Shown here: piece after piece, positions 7,757-21,843 of the stretch
Layout: each line of letters begins with the position of its first letter
How positions within the stretch are numbered: position 1 is the stretch's first letter
Origin: Mycolicibacterium gadium
Lineage (GTDB): Bacteria; Actinomycetota; Actinomycetes; Mycobacteriales; Mycobacteriaceae
Assembly (NCBI RefSeq): GCF_010728925.1
Contig: NZ_AP022608.1
Span: 496,001 to 560,000, forward strand
Reading direction: 5' to 3'
Length of the DNA: 64,000 bases
Translations under genes and position numbers: made by a program
The notes under the pieces: model-generated
Database searches by the model: none
Seen by the model: the letters and a program-made list of their open reading frames with translations, nothing else
What the model was told of the DNA's origin: nothing

Positions 7757-9035
7757 TATAGTCGGGCTGACCTCGGTCGATCCGGACGCGGATGAGGCTG
7801 AGTTGATCGCTGAGATCGCGGACTTTGAGCGGTTGAAGTCGGCTGCTGCAGCTGGGCAGGCCCGCGCGACCGCAGCGCTGGATAAGCGCCGTCGCGCAGC
7901 GGAGGAAGCCGCAGGCGTGCCGGCGAAACAACGAGGCAGAGGCCTGTGCAGCGAGGTTGCCCTAGCGCGGCGCGATTCCCCGTCGTGCGGAAACCGGCAC
8001 CTTGGCTTCGCCAAAGCGCTGGTTCATGAAATGCCGCACACGCTCGCCGCCTTGGAATCAGGCGCGCTCTCAGAATGGCGCGCCACCCTGATCGTGCGCG
8101 AGTCGGCCTGCCTCAGTGTTGCCGACCGCCGGACGCTGGATGCCGAAATGTGCGCCGATGTCAGCAATCTCGACGGGAAGGGCAACAAGCAGATCGCAGC
8201 CTCCGCCAAGGAAATCGCCTGCCGTCTGGATGTTCAGGCGGTGGTTGACCGGGCAGCGAAGGCCGAGGCTGAACGAAATGTGACCATCCGTCCAGCGCCC
8301 GATGCCATGACGATTGTGAGCGCACTGTTGCCCGTCAAGCAGGGGGTCAGTGTGTATGCGGCACTACGGCGCTCCGCAGATACGACGTTCGACGATCGAT
8401 CGCGCGGCCAGATCATGGCTGACACTTTGGTGGAGCGGGTCACGGGTCGGCCGGCGGAGACGCCCGAGCCGATCGCGGTGAACCTAGTGATGACAGATCA
8501 AGCGTTGTTGGGTGAGGACAACTGCCCGGCCTTGGTCGACGGCTACGGGCCGATTCCCGCCGACGTCGCTCGCAAGCTCGTCAGCTCCGCGGTGGCCGAT
8601 GAGCGGTCGAAGGCCACGTTACGACGGCTGTACCGCCATCCCAAGTCCGGAGCCCTGATGGCAATGGAGTCGCGGTCGCGTTGTTTCCCAAAGGGATTGG
8701 CGAAGTTCATCGGTTTGCGAGACCAAACCTGTCGAACACCGTATTGCGACGCCCCAATTCGACATCGCGATCACGCCGTGCCCCGAAATCGCGAGGGACC
8801 GACGCATGCGCTCAACGGTCTGGGTATGTGCGCGCACTGCAATTATGTCAAGGAATCGCCGGGCTGGAACGTAAGCAGCTGTGAGGTGGATGGCGTTCAC
8901 ACTGCCGAATTCGTGACACCCACTGGTGCGCACTACCAATCGACAGCACCGCCGCTTCCGGGTTCTCGAATGGTCACCGTGAGCGAAGTCGAAGTCAGAA
9001 TCGGCATCGAGGTCGCAGACCTGCACGCCGCGTAA
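7749..9035 (+). CDS. 13E12-repeat family protein (DUF222 + HNH endonuclease)
   Basis: A 428-residue member of the REP13E12 family: an Ala/Glu/Arg-rich DUF222 region in the first about 300 residues, then a C-terminal HNH-nuclease domain (CRTPYCDAPIRHRDH ... NGLGMCAHCNYVKE) with zinc-type cysteines. The frame is open from 7584, but ATG 7749 gives the usual family N-terminus MFD and lies exactly at the predicted leaderless transcript start and inside the SOS box. HNH domains cleave DNA; the role of 13E12 proteins is not settled, although several are LexA-regulated and the repeats serve as phage integration sites in M. tuberculosis. It sits next to the IS110 remnant in mobile-type DNA. Confidence 0.85.
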   Translation: MFDIVGLTSVDPDADEAELIAEIADFERLKSAAAAGQARATAALDKRRRAAEEAAGVPAKQRGRGLCSEVALARRDSPSCGNRHLGFAKALVHEMPHTLAALESGALSEWRATLIVRESACLSVADRRTLDAEMCADVSNLDGKGNKQIAASAKEIACRLDVQAVVDRAAKAEAERNVTIRPAPDAMTIVSALLPVKQGVSVYAALRRSADTTFDDRSRGQIMADTLVERVTGRPAETPEPIAVNLVMTDQALLGEDNCPALVDGYGPIPADVARKLVSSAVADERSKATLRRLYRHPKSGALMAMESRSRCFPKGLAKFIGLRDQTCRTPYCDAPIRHRDHAVPRNREGPTHALNGLGMCAHCNYVKESPGWNVSSCEVDGVHTAEFVTPTGAHYQSTAPPLPGSRMVTVSEVEVRIGIEVADLHAA

Positions 9036-9081
9036 GTGATAGCGGTACTGAGGTAATCGTCGGGAAACGACGCGCTGACGT

Positions 9082-10542
9082 TCAGCCCCTTTCGATCTGG
9101 ATGTGGAAGTCCCGATCGTCGGGCCGGCTCAGCATTGCCGTCATCGTCTTGCGGTCGTATGGCCAGAGGTCGACATTGCCCTCGTCGGTGAGATACCACG
9201 AGTTGCAACCGGTATTCCACACCGTGGGGCCCAATGCGGCGTTGACGTCGTCGTTGAACTTCGCAGTGGCTTCCTCGGTCACCTCGACGGTGTCGATCTC
9301 GCCATCGCGGAACCTCCGCAGCCAGTGCGTGATGTAGCGGGCCGTCAGCTCTGACGAATACTGCAGGGAGATCGAGCCAGTGGGCGAGTTGGGTCCCAGC
9401 ACCGTAAAGAGATTGGGGAAACCGGGGATCGCCGTCATCCGATACGCCCGTGGCCCCTTGGCCCACGCGTCGTCGATCGAGATGCCATCTCGCCCTCGCA
9501 GCCGTATGGGCCGCATGTAGTGATGGGTGTGGAAGCCGGTCGCCAACACTAGCAAGTCGACGTCTATCTCACGGCCATCGGCCAGCCGAATGCCCTGCGG
9601 CATAACCCGTTCGATCGGCGTGGTGACCAGCTCCGCATTCTCCGCACGGATCGCGCGATAGTACGAGCTCGAAATGACTTGCCGTTTGCAGAAAGGCTCG
9701 TAGTCCGGTGTGAGATTGTCGCGCAGTCCGCGATCGCGAACTTGTATGCGCAGACACAATCTCGCATAACTCTGTGCCAGTCGACGCTGCACGGTCGGTC
9801 GCAGCGCGATGTCGGTCAAGATGCGTGAGCCCCTGAGCAATACGCCGTAAAGCCGACGATGCGCTGTAGGTGCCTTTCGCAGCAGCTTGCCCACCACTGC
9901 CGGCTGACGAAGCCTCATCGGCGCCCAGATGATCCACTGGGGCGACCGCACCAAATGGCTGATGCGTGCCGCGCCGAGCTGCAAAGCGGACACGACCTGC
10001 ACGCCAGTCGACCCGGTGCCGATTACCGCGATGCGTCGCCCGTCGGTGACGACGTCGTCATCCCAGCGCGCGGTGTGCACGACGTCGCCCGCAAAACTCT
10101 CCAGGCCGGCAATGTCGGGGGTGAATGGGTGATGGAGCACACCCGTTGCCGATATCAGGAAGTCCGCTTCGAACTCCATACCGTCAGAAGTCGTTATCCG
10201 CCAATATGATCCGGTGAATACCGCCGACTGAACTTCAGCGTTGAGCCTGAGACGGCTGCCGAGGCGGTGACTGTCGACAACACCACGAAGGTAGCTCTGA
10301 ATCTCCTCGCCGGGTGCGAACAGCCCCGACCAGTCCGGCTTCGGCGCGAACGAGAACTGGTACAGCTGCGATGGCACATCGCACGTGAGACCGGGGTAGC
10401 GGTTCCAGTGCCACACGCCGCCGACATCGGAACCCTTCTCCAGGATCGTGAAGTCGTGGAAACCGGCCCGCTGCAACGTCACCGCGGTCGCGATGCCGGC
10501 CACGCCAGCACCGATGATGACAACTCGAGGCTCCCGTGTCAT
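9082..10542 (-). CDS. flavin-dependent monooxygenase, Baeyer-Villiger type
   Basis: 486 residues with an N-terminal FAD motif (VVIIGAGVAGIA), a second dinucleotide motif for NADPH (IAVIGTGSTG), and the Baeyer-Villiger fingerprint FxGxxxHxxxW as FAGDVVHTARW. Such enzymes insert one oxygen atom next to a ketone or oxidise heteroatoms using NADPH and O2. The start overlaps the stop of the upstream SDR gene by 4 bp, so the two form a coupled operon in which a dehydrogenase may produce the ketone that this enzyme oxidises. That pathway link is inference and the substrate is unknown. Confidence 0.85.
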   Translation of the reverse strand: MTREPRVVIIGAGVAGIATAVTLQRAGFHDFTILEKGSDVGGVWHWNRYPGLTCDVPSQLYQFSFAPKPDWSGLFAPGEEIQSYLRGVVDSHRLGSRLRLNAEVQSAVFTGSYWRITTSDGMEFEADFLISATGVLHHPFTPDIAGLESFAGDVVHTARWDDDVVTDGRRIAVIGTGSTGVQVVSALQLGAARISHLVRSPQWIIWAPMRLRQPAVVGKLLRKAPTAHRRLYGVLLRGSRILTDIALRPTVQRRLAQSYARLCLRIQVRDRGLRDNLTPDYEPFCKRQVISSSYYRAIRAENAELVTTPIERVMPQGIRLADGREIDVDLLVLATGFHTHHYMRPIRLRGRDGISIDDAWAKGPRAYRMTAIPGFPNLFTVLGPNSPTGSISLQYSSELTARYITHWLRRFRDGEIDTVEVTEEATAKFNDDVNAALGPTVWNTGCNSWYLTDEGNVDLWPYDRKTMTAMLSRPDDRDFHIQIERG

Positions 10543-11354
10543 CGGCCTGCCTGCGCCGCGATCGTCTCCTCATAGGCGGCGCGGACACCGTCCTGCACCG
10601 ACGTCAGCGCCCTGCGATCGCCGATCAGCTTGCGGCCCAGCCGCATCACCGGTTCCGGAACCGCCGCATTCACCAGATCCCATCCCGCCAGATACCGGGG
10701 CACGGTGACCTCGGCGCGCCGACTGCGGACACTGCCGACAATCGCCCGTGCGACGTCATTGGCGTCGACCGTCGGCAGCCCATGGCCGAGTGGCACGCCC
10801 GACGCGAGTCGCGTCCGCACCGCACTCGGCAGCACCGCGCTCACACTGACACCGGTACTCCGGTATTCCTCACGGACCGCCGCGGACAGTCCGACGGCCG
10901 CGTACTTGCTGGCGTTGTAGACCGCCAATCCCGGGACCACCAGCTTGCCTGCCATCGACGCCACGTTGACCACATGTCCTCGGCCGCGCTCGATCATGTG
11001 CGGCATGACGGCTCTCATGCCGTGAATCAGACCCCCCACGTTCACATCGAGCGTTGTTTGGCTGATGGTGTCGTCCTCGGAGAGAAAGTCGCCCAGCGGC
11101 ATCACGCCTGCGTTGTTGACAAGAATGTCGATGCGACCGTGACGTTCGAGCACCGTGTCGACGAACGCGCCGAACGATGCGCGGGAGGTGACGTCGACGA
11201 CGAGTGCGTCCGCCGCCTCCGCGGAGTCGAGGTCCCCGATGCAGACCACGGCACCCTCGGAGGCGAAGAGGTCGGCGGTCGCCTTGCCGATGCCGCGTGC
11301 GCCCCCCGTCACGGCGACGACGGCGCCGTCCAGCGCGATCTTGGGATAGCCCAC
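10539..11354 (-). CDS. short-chain dehydrogenase/reductase
   Basis: Classical SDR of 271 residues: cofactor motif TGGARGIG, NNAG at the active-site strand, catalytic Ser in NVASMAG, and the YNASK motif with catalytic Tyr and Lys. Members interconvert alcohols and ketones with NAD(P)H. The GTG start at 11354 has a strong ribosome site, GAGGAGG, 7 nt upstream. It is the first gene of the SDR-monooxygenase operon and is divergent from a TetR regulator 73 bp away, which is the likely controller. Confidence 0.88.
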   Translation of the reverse strand: MGYPKIALDGAVVAVTGGARGIGKATADLFASEGAVVCIGDLDSAEAADALVVDVTSRASFGAFVDTVLERHGRIDILVNNAGVMPLGDFLSEDDTISQTTLDVNVGGLIHGMRAVMPHMIERGRGHVVNVASMAGKLVVPGLAVYNASKYAAVGLSAAVREEYRSTGVSVSAVLPSAVRTRLASGVPLGHGLPTVDANDVARAIVGSVRSRRAEVTVPRYLAGWDLVNAAVPEPVMRLGRKLIGDRRALTSVQDGVRAAYEETIAAQAGR

Positions 11355-11415
11355 GACGACCTCCTCTCAATTCAGAAACCGACGGTATCCAGAGTCCAAA
11401 AGTATGTCAACGGGG

Positions 11416-11421
11416 TACGAT
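11416..11421 (+). promoter_or_regulatory. -10 element of the TetR gene (leaderless)
   Basis: TACGAT fits TANNNT and ends 6 nt before GTG 11428, so the transcript probably begins at the start codon. No convincing -35 or palindromic operator stands out in the 73-bp intergenic region. Confidence 0.45.
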
Positions 11422-11427
11422 GGCAGC

Positions 11428-12006
11428 GTGCCTCGGATGACCCGCGCCGAAAGCCAGGCCCAGACCAGGATGCAGCTGGTCAAGACCGCCCGGCAGCTCT
11501 TCTTCGAGGACGGCTACCACCCGACGTCGCTGGAGAAGGTCGCCGACGCCGCGGGTTTCTCGAAGGGCGCGGTCTACTCGAACTTCCGGAACAAGGACGA
11601 GCTGTGCATCGCCGTGCTCGACGAGGTCCGCGGAGAGCGTCTCGGCGAGATTCTCGACATCATGGCCACGCCGGACGCCGCATCCCGCGTCGAGGGACTA
11701 CAGGCTTGGGCCGAGCGCGTCATCGGTGATCCGGCCTGGACGTCCTTGGAAGTCGAGTTCGCGGCACACGCGCGTCACAATGAGCAGCTGCGCAACGAAC
11801 TCGCGTCTCGACTCAAGGGCATACTCCAAATGCTCACCGGGGCAGCAGAATCCGTCGGCAGCACCACGCCGGCGCTGCCCGGCGGCGAAACGGCCACCGT
11901 GATGCTTGCGCTTGGAGTCGGCCTCGGATTGCTTCGCTCGATCGACCCGTCGCTGCCGGTAGACGGTCTCGCTGACGTCCTTGCGCTGGTGAGTGGCCAA
12001 ACCTGA
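11428..12006 (+). CDS. TetR/AcrR-family transcriptional regulator
   Basis: 192 residues. The N-terminal helix-turn-helix reads TSLEKVADAAGFSKGAVYSNFRNKDEL, with the usual TetR pattern; the C-terminal part is a ligand-binding helical domain. GTG 11428 (MPRMTRAESQAQTR) is preferred to the upstream ATG 11404 because it matches family N-termini and lies just after a TACGAT -10 element. Divergence from the SDR-monooxygenase operon suggests that it represses that operon and responds to its substrate; this is inference from position. Confidence 0.85.
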   Translation: MPRMTRAESQAQTRMQLVKTARQLFFEDGYHPTSLEKVADAAGFSKGAVYSNFRNKDELCIAVLDEVRGERLGEILDIMATPDAASRVEGLQAWAERVIGDPAWTSLEVEFAAHARHNEQLRNELASRLKGILQMLTGAAESVGSTTPALPGGETATVMLALGVGLGLLRSIDPSLPVDGLADVLALVSGQT

Positions 12007-12038
12007 AGTAATGGCGGCGTTTCTGGCATGCTGTGGGC

Positions 12039-12452
12039 ATGACTGAGCCGCAGTTCGGTGGCAACGAATATGGAAGCCAGCCAGCGCCGCCGCCCCCGCC
12101 GCAGCCTGGCTACCCACCGCCGCCGCAGGGCGGCTATCCGCCGCCGGGCGGGCAGTATCCGCAGGCCTACATGGACCCGAGCGCGCCCTTCGGTCGCCAC
12201 CCGATGACCGGTGAGCCGTACTCGGATAAATCCAAGGTCGTCGCGGGCCTGCTGCAGCTGCTCGGTCTCTTCGGGCTCGTCGGTATCGGCCGCATGTACA
12301 TCGGCCAGACCGGGCTCGGCGTGGCCCAGCTCATCGTCGGCCTGGTGACCTGCGGTATCGGCGCCATAATCTGGGGCATCATCGACGCGATCCTGATGCT
12401 CACCGACAAGGTGCGCGATCCGCAAGGTCGCCCGCTGCGCGATGGCACCTAG
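12039..12452 (+). CDS. TM2-domain membrane protein with proline-rich N-terminus
   Basis: 137 residues. The first about 45 residues are a low-complexity Pro/Gly/Tyr/Gln tail (PPPPPQPGYPPPPQ), followed by a TM2 domain: two transmembrane helices with a short polar turn (LLQLLGLFGLVGIGRMYIGQTG, then VGLVTCGIGAIIWGIIDAI), ending in DPQGRPL. I prefer ATG 12039 to GTG 12033 two codons upstream. TM2 proteins are small membrane proteins of unclear role. The following DUF2752 gene overlaps it by 11 bp, so the two are co-expressed. Confidence 0.8.
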   Translation: MTEPQFGGNEYGSQPAPPPPPQPGYPPPPQGGYPPPGGQYPQAYMDPSAPFGRHPMTGEPYSDKSKVVAGLLQLLGLFGLVGIGRMYIGQTGLGVAQLIVGLVTCGIGAIIWGIIDAILMLTDKVRDPQGRPLRDGT

Positions 12453-12861
12453 TACGACCAGCACGACCCCCAACCGGGGGCGGCTCTACACCGCCCTCGG
12501 ATCGGGTGCCGCCCTGGTCGGTGCGCTGGCCTACATCGGCATCGCCGACCCCCACCGGCCGAACTTCTTGTTCCCCGCGTGCCCCTTCCACGCGGCCACG
12601 GGTCTGTTCTGTCCGGGCTGCGGCGGCCTGCGCATGGTCCATGACGTACTCAACGGCGACCTGGCCGCCGCCGTCGTCGACAACGTCGCCGCCTTGATCG
12701 GCCTGCCGCTGCTGCTGGTATGGATCCTGGTGCGGCGCCAGAGTGGACGCCCATGGCTGACGCCGGTTTCGGGCGCCGTCATCGTCGTGGTCGCCATCGT
12801 GTGGACGGTGGTACGGAATCTTCCCGGATTCCCGCTGGTCCCGACGCTTCTCGACGGGTAG
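12442..12861 (+). CDS. DUF2752 membrane protein
   Basis: 139 residues with three hydrophobic segments and the DUF2752 cysteine signature: CPFHAATGLFCPGCGGLR near residues 47-65. The conserved cysteines suggest metal or thiol chemistry at the membrane, but no function is established. It is translationally coupled to the TM2 gene and ends 86 bp before gltB. Confidence 0.8.
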   Translation: MAPSTTSTTPNRGRLYTALGSGAALVGALAYIGIADPHRPNFLFPACPFHAATGLFCPGCGGLRMVHDVLNGDLAAAVVDNVAALIGLPLLLVWILVRRQSGRPWLTPVSGAVIVVVAIVWTVVRNLPGFPLVPTLLDG

Positions 12862-12875
12862 CCAGCGCGCTGCGC

Positions 12876-12931
12876 TGATACAATCGAACTTCGGGCCGGT
12901 GCAGTCCCGGGACATGATTTCCCCGGACTGC
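12876..12931 (+). promoter_or_regulatory. gltB promoter with extended -10 and leader hairpin
   Basis: TGATACAAT at 12876-12884 is an extended -10 (TGN-TACAAT). Downstream, GCAGTCC (12901-12907) pairs with GGACTGC (12925-12931), extended inward by GGG/CCC across one C-C mismatch, with a loop of about 10 nt. The hairpin lies in the inferred 5' leader, followed by GGAGGG, 11 nt before the gltB ATG. Whether it regulates expression is unknown. Confidence 0.5.
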
Positions 12932-12947
12932 GGAGGGTTCTTCCTCG

Positions 12948-17472
<4,525 letters not shown>

Positions 17473-17480
<8 letters not shown>

Positions 17481-18981
17481 TCCGACAGGATTTCTCAAGG
17501 TCCCCAAGGTCGAGGCCGCGAAGCGGGCGGTCGACGAACGCGTCGGTGACTGGCGCGAGGTCTACGAACAACAGGATCCCCACCAGCGCGCGGGCGAGGT
17601 TTCTCAGCAGGCCCGTCGATGCATGGACTGCGGAATCCCGTTCTGCCACTCCGGGAGTGCGGGTTGTCCGTTGGGCAACCTGATTCCGGAATGGAACGAC
17701 CTGGTGCGGCGCGGCCGCTGGGACGCGGCGAGCGACCGTCTGCACGCGACGAACAACTTCCCGGAGTTCACCGGACGGCTGTGCCCGGCACCGTGCGAAG
17801 CGGCGTGTGTCCTCTCCATCGGAGAGGAGCAGACGGGCGGCAGCGTCACGATCAAGCGCATCGAACAGACCATCGCCGACCAGGCCTGGATGGACGGCAT
17901 CGTCGAGCCTCAGCCCGCGGCCATCGCGACGGGTAGGCGAGTGGCAGTCGTCGGTTCAGGTCCTGCCGGACTCGCTGCGGCACAACAGCTCACACGTGCC
18001 GGTCACGACGTCACGGTGTACGAGCGTGACGACCGGATCGGCGGTTTGATGCGCTACGGCATCCCGGAATACAAGCTCGAGAAGGCCACGCTGAACCAGC
18101 GGCTGGCCCAGATGCGGGCGGAGGGAACGCGTTTCGTCACCGAGTGTGAAGTCGGCGTCGACCTGCCCGTCGAGCGGCTCAAGGCCCAGTACGACGCCGT
18201 GGTGCTGGCGGTCGGCGCGCTGAGGGCGCGCGACAGCGACGTGGAGGGCCGATCGTTCAAGGGCGTGCACTTGGCGATGGACCACTTGGTGCCCGCGAAC
18301 AAGGAGTGCGAGGGCGACGGTCCGAGCCCAGTCTCCGCCGAGGGCAAGCACGTCGTGATCATCGGTGGCGGTGACACCGGCGCGGACTGCCTGGGCACCG
18401 CCCACCGTCAGGGGGCGAAGTCCGTGACCCAGCTGGACTACAACCCGGAGCCGCCGGAGTCGCGCGACGAGTCCCGCTCGCCGTGGCCGATGTGGCCGGT
18501 CGTGCTGCGCACCCGCCTGTCGCCGGCGCACGCCGAAGGGGGCGACCGCCGGTACGAGGTGGCGGTCCAGCGCTTCCTCGGCGACGAGCAGGGGAACCTG
18601 CGTGCCATCGAGATCGCGGAGGTGAAGGTCGAACGGGACGCCGATGGGCGTCGTGTGATCACACCGGTCGGCGACTCGTTGGAGCTTCCCTGTGAGTTGG
18701 CCCTGCTGGCGATCGGTTTCGACGGTGTCGAGCACATGCCGCTGCTGGACGGGCTCGGTCTCGACCTCAACCGACGCGGAGCGCTGCCCTGCGGATCGGA
18801 CTGGCAGACAGACGCGCCCGGCGTGTTCGTCTGTGGCGATGCTCACCGTGGTGCCTCACTGATCGTCTGGGCCATTGCGGAAGGGCGCAGCGCCGCTCAT
18901 GCCGTGGACAACTACCTGATGGGGGAGTCGGACCTGCCCGCACCGGTGATCCCGGGCGCCCTTCCGCTGGCCGTCGTCTGA
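17473..18981 (+). CDS. gltD: glutamate synthase (NADPH) small subunit
   Basis: 502-residue beta subunit that takes electrons from NADPH through FAD and two 4Fe-4S clusters to GltB. N-terminal cysteines are in [20 protein letters not shown] and [10 protein letters not shown]; the FAD motif is [14 protein letters not shown] and the NADPH motif is [16 protein letters not shown] 17473 gives the family N-terminus (V/M)[11 protein letters not shown] and overlaps the gltB stop; an in-frame ATG 10 codons upstream lies within gltB and is unlikely. Confidence 0.96.
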
Positions 18982-18994
18982 ATCGATTAACGAC

Positions 18995-19000
18995 TATGCT
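18995..19000 (+). promoter_or_regulatory. -10 element of pyk (leaderless)
   Basis: TATGCT matches TANNNT and ends 7 nt before GTG 19008, placing the 5' end of the mRNA at the start codon. It supports 19008 over the ATG at 18996, which lies inside this hexamer. Confidence 0.45.
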
Positions 19001-19007
19001 CTCAGGC

Positions 19008-20426
19008 GTGAATAGACGCGGAAAGATCGTCTGCACCCTGGGTCCGGCCACCGCTACTGACGACGCTGTCAAGGCACTGGTCGAGGCCGGAATGGACGTC
19101 GCAAGGCTCAACTTCAGCCATGGCGATTACTCCGATCACGAAGCCAACTACAAGCGCGTTCGCGCCGCATCTGACGCCACCGGCCGCGCCGTCGGCATCC
19201 TCGCCGACCTGCAGGGTCCGAAGATCCGCCTCGGTAGGTTCGCGGCGGGGCCCACCTACTGGGCCGAAGGTGAGACCGTGCGGATCACGGTCGACGACTG
19301 CGAAGGCACGCACGACCGGGTGTCGACGACCTACAAGCGGCTCGCAGAGGACGCCACCGAGGGCGACCGGGTGCTCGTCGACGACGGAAACGTCGGGCTG
19401 GTCGTCGACGAGATCGACGGCAACGACGTGGTGTGCACCGTCACCGAGGGCGGCGCGGTCAGCAACAACAAGGGGATGTCGCTGCCCGGCATGAACGTGT
19501 CGGCCCCCGCGCTGTCGGAAAAGGACATCGAGGATCTGGAGTTCGCGCTTCAGATCGGCGTCGACCTGGTCGCGCTGTCGTTCGTCCGCTCACCCGCCGA
19601 TATCGAACTCGTGCACGAGATCATGGACCGCGTCGGGCGGCGGGTGCCCGTCATCGCCAAGCTCGAGAAGCCCGAGGCCATCGACAACCTCGAAGCCATC
19701 GTGCTGGCTTTCGACGCGATCATGGTGGCCCGCGGGGACCTCGGTGTCGAACTGCCTCTGGAAGAGGTTCCGCTGGTGCAGAAGCGGGCCATCCAAATGG
19801 CAAGGGAGAACGCCAAACCCGTCATCGTCGCGACCCAGATGCTCGAGTCGATGATCGAGAATTCCCGGCCGACGCGCGCCGAGGCGTCGGATGTCGCGAA
19901 CGCGGTGCTCGACGGCGCGGACGCCGTGATGCTGTCGGGCGAAACGTCGGTGGGCAAGTACCCGCTGGAGGTCGTCAAGACGATGGCCCGCATCGTGCGT
20001 GCGGTCGAAGAGAACTCGGTCGTCGTCCCGCCGCTCACGCACGTGCCCCGCACCAAACGCGGCGTCATCTCGTATGCCGCCCGCGATATCGGCGAGCGGC
20101 TGGATGCCAAGGCGCTGGTCGCCTACACGCAGTCCGGTGACACGGTCCGCCGGCTCGCACGGTTGCACACCCCGCTGCCGCTGCTGGCGTTCACGTCGCT
20201 GCCCGAGGTCCGCAGCCAGCTCGCGCTGAGCTGGGGCACCGAGACGTTCATCGTTCCGCACATTCAAACCACCGACGGCATGATCAAGCAGGTCGACAAG
20301 TCGCTGCTCGAACTCGGCCGCTACAAGAGGGGCGACCTGGTGGTCATCATCGCCGGCGCTCCACCGGGCACAGTAGGCTCCACGAATCTGATCCACGTGC
20401 ACCGGATCGGGGAGGACGACGTCTAG
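19008..20426 (+). CDS. pyk: pyruvate kinase
   Basis: Converts phosphoenolpyruvate and ADP to pyruvate and ATP. It has 472 residues from GTG 19008, the same length I recall for the M. tuberculosis enzyme; the start MNRRGKIVCTLGPAT also fits. Hallmarks are LNFSHGDY, the catalytic-lysine motif IAKLEKPEAIDN, and the signature MVARGDLGVELPLEEVP. A B-domain and C-terminal domain follow. It comes 26 bp after gltD, but its own -10 suggests separate transcription. tesB follows 20 bp downstream, as in M. tuberculosis. Confidence 0.96.
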   Translation: MNRRGKIVCTLGPATATDDAVKALVEAGMDVARLNFSHGDYSDHEANYKRVRAASDATGRAVGILADLQGPKIRLGRFAAGPTYWAEGETVRITVDDCEGTHDRVSTTYKRLAEDATEGDRVLVDDGNVGLVVDEIDGNDVVCTVTEGGAVSNNKGMSLPGMNVSAPALSEKDIEDLEFALQIGVDLVALSFVRSPADIELVHEIMDRVGRRVPVIAKLEKPEAIDNLEAIVLAFDAIMVARGDLGVELPLEEVPLVQKRAIQMARENAKPVIVATQMLESMIENSRPTRAEASDVANAVLDGADAVMLSGETSVGKYPLEVVKTMARIVRAVEENSVVVPPLTHVPRTKRGVISYAARDIGERLDAKALVAYTQSGDTVRRLARLHTPLPLLAFTSLPEVRSQLALSWGTETFIVPHIQTTDGMIKQVDKSLLELGRYKRGDLVVIIAGAPPGTVGSTNLIHVHRIGEDDV

Positions 20427-20446
20427 TCGCACGGATAGGGGGCCAA

Positions 20447-21307
20447 GTGTCAACGGCAGATTTGGATGAGCTGCTGGCGATACTGGATCTCCGTCAGGTG
20501 GACGACGACACGTACGTCGGTTCGCATCCGAGTAAGAATCCGGTGCGCACATTCGGCGGTCAGATGATGGCGCAGTCGCTGATCGCGGCGACCCGCAGTC
20601 TCGAACATGACTTGCCGCCGAGCGCGCTGTCCGTGCATTTCATCGCCGGTGGCGACCCGGAGAAGGACCTCGAATTCCACATCGCGCGGCTTCGGGACGA
20701 GCGCCGCTTCGCCAACCGCCGCGTCGACGTGATGCAGGACGGCGCGCTGTTGACCAGCGCGATGGTGTCGTATCTGGCCGGTGGCCGCAGCCTGGAGCAC
20801 GGGATCGAGCCGCCTGAGCTGCCGGACCCGTTGACCGTGCCACCGGTCGACGACCTGCTGCGCGGATACGAGGATGTTGTTCCGCATTTCGTGAACGCGC
20901 TGCGGCCGATCGATTGGCGCTATACCAACGATCCGACGTGGGTGATGCGCTCAAAGGGGGAGAAGCTCACTTACAACAGGGTCTGGATGAAGGCCCAGGG
21001 CCAAATGCCCGACGACCCCGCACTGCACGCCGCAGCACTGGCCTATGCGTCGGACACCACGGTGCTGGACTCGATCATCACCACCCACGGACTGTCGTGG
21101 GGGTTCGACCGGATCTTCGCGGTCACCACCAACCACTCGGTGTGGTTTCACCGCCCGGTGCGGTTCGACGAATGGGTGCTGTATTCGACCTCGTCGCCCG
21201 TGGCCGCCGATTCACGTGGCCTGGGCACGGGGCACTTCTTCGACCGGTCGGGTCAGTTGCTGGCGACCGTGGTGCAGGAGGGCATCGTCAAGCACTTCCC
21301 GCGCTAA
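20447..21307 (+). CDS. tesB: acyl-CoA thioesterase II
   Basis: 286 residues, a double hot-dog TesB enzyme that hydrolyses acyl-CoA to free acid and CoA. The N-terminal hot dog contains RTFGGQMMAQSLIAATRSL and the C-terminal one contains HSVWFHRPVRFDEWVLY; the Asp/Thr/Gln catalytic network of the family lies in the second half (near SDTTVLDSI). Start GTG 20447. The gene order pyk-tesB is conserved in mycobacteria. It overlaps the convergent DUF4190-like gene by 4 bp. Confidence 0.93.
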   Translation: MSTADLDELLAILDLRQVDDDTYVGSHPSKNPVRTFGGQMMAQSLIAATRSLEHDLPPSALSVHFIAGGDPEKDLEFHIARLRDERRFANRRVDVMQDGALLTSAMVSYLAGGRSLEHGIEPPELPDPLTVPPVDDLLRGYEDVVPHFVNALRPIDWRYTNDPTWVMRSKGEKLTYNRVWMKAQGQMPDDPALHAAALAYASDTTVLDSIITTHGLSWGFDRIFAVTTNHSVWFHRPVRFDEWVLYSTSSPVAADSRGLGTGHFFDRSGQLLATVVQEGIVKHFPR

Positions 21308-21843
21308 GGCGTTGGGGTGACGGTGATCGAGAACTGGTCCTCGAGGTTCTGGGTGAACTGGTCCGAGCACTCCTGCTGGGCGGCCGGATCCGAGCCGGCC
21401 CGGTTCAGGCAGTCGACGAGGTCGGTTCCGCCGACTTCACCGAATCCCCATATGAACAACCCGATTACGACGATGGCCTCGATGATACTGAGGAATCCGA
21501 GCACGATCCCGGCGATAGCGACGCCTCCGTTGGTCGCCTCCCCGCGCTTGGCCTTGCCCCACCCGAGGAACCCGAGAATCACTGCGACGACGCCGAGTAC
21601 GACGCCACCGACGACGGTCAGCAGCGCGATGATGGCGGTCACCAATGCCGCGATTCCCAAACCGTTTTGGGGTGCGGACGGTGGCGGTGCGTACCCGCCG
21701 TACGGCGCCTGCTGCGGCGGCGGATAGCTGCCGGGATACGCACCGTAGGACGGTGGTGGGGGTCCGGCCGGCGGGGGCGGGGGTGCCGGCGGGGACGCAG
21801 GCGGCGGCGGGGGTGGCGTTTCGGGTTTGTCCGGCTCGCTCAT
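21304..21843 (-). CDS. proline-rich membrane protein, DUF4190-like
   Basis: 179 residues. A cytoplasmic Pro/Gly/Tyr tail of about 60 residues precedes two transmembrane helices (GIAALVTAIIALLTVVGGVV and GIVLGFLSIIEAIVVIGLFI) with the GWGKAKRGEATNGG turn typical of DUF4190. The C-terminal tail outside the helices contains a Cys pair (DCLNRAG ... QECSDQF). Function unknown. It is downstream of cydC on the same strand with a 4-bp overlap, so it may be part of the cyd transcript. Confidence 0.75.
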   Translation of the reverse strand: MSEPDKPETPPPPPPASPPAPPPPPAGPPPPSYGAYPGSYPPPQQAPYGGYAPPPSAPQNGLGIAALVTAIIALLTVVGGVVLGVVAVILGFLGWGKAKRGEATNGGVAIAGIVLGFLSIIEAIVVIGLFIWGFGEVGGTDLVDCLNRAGSDPAAQQECSDQFTQNLEDQFSITVTPTP

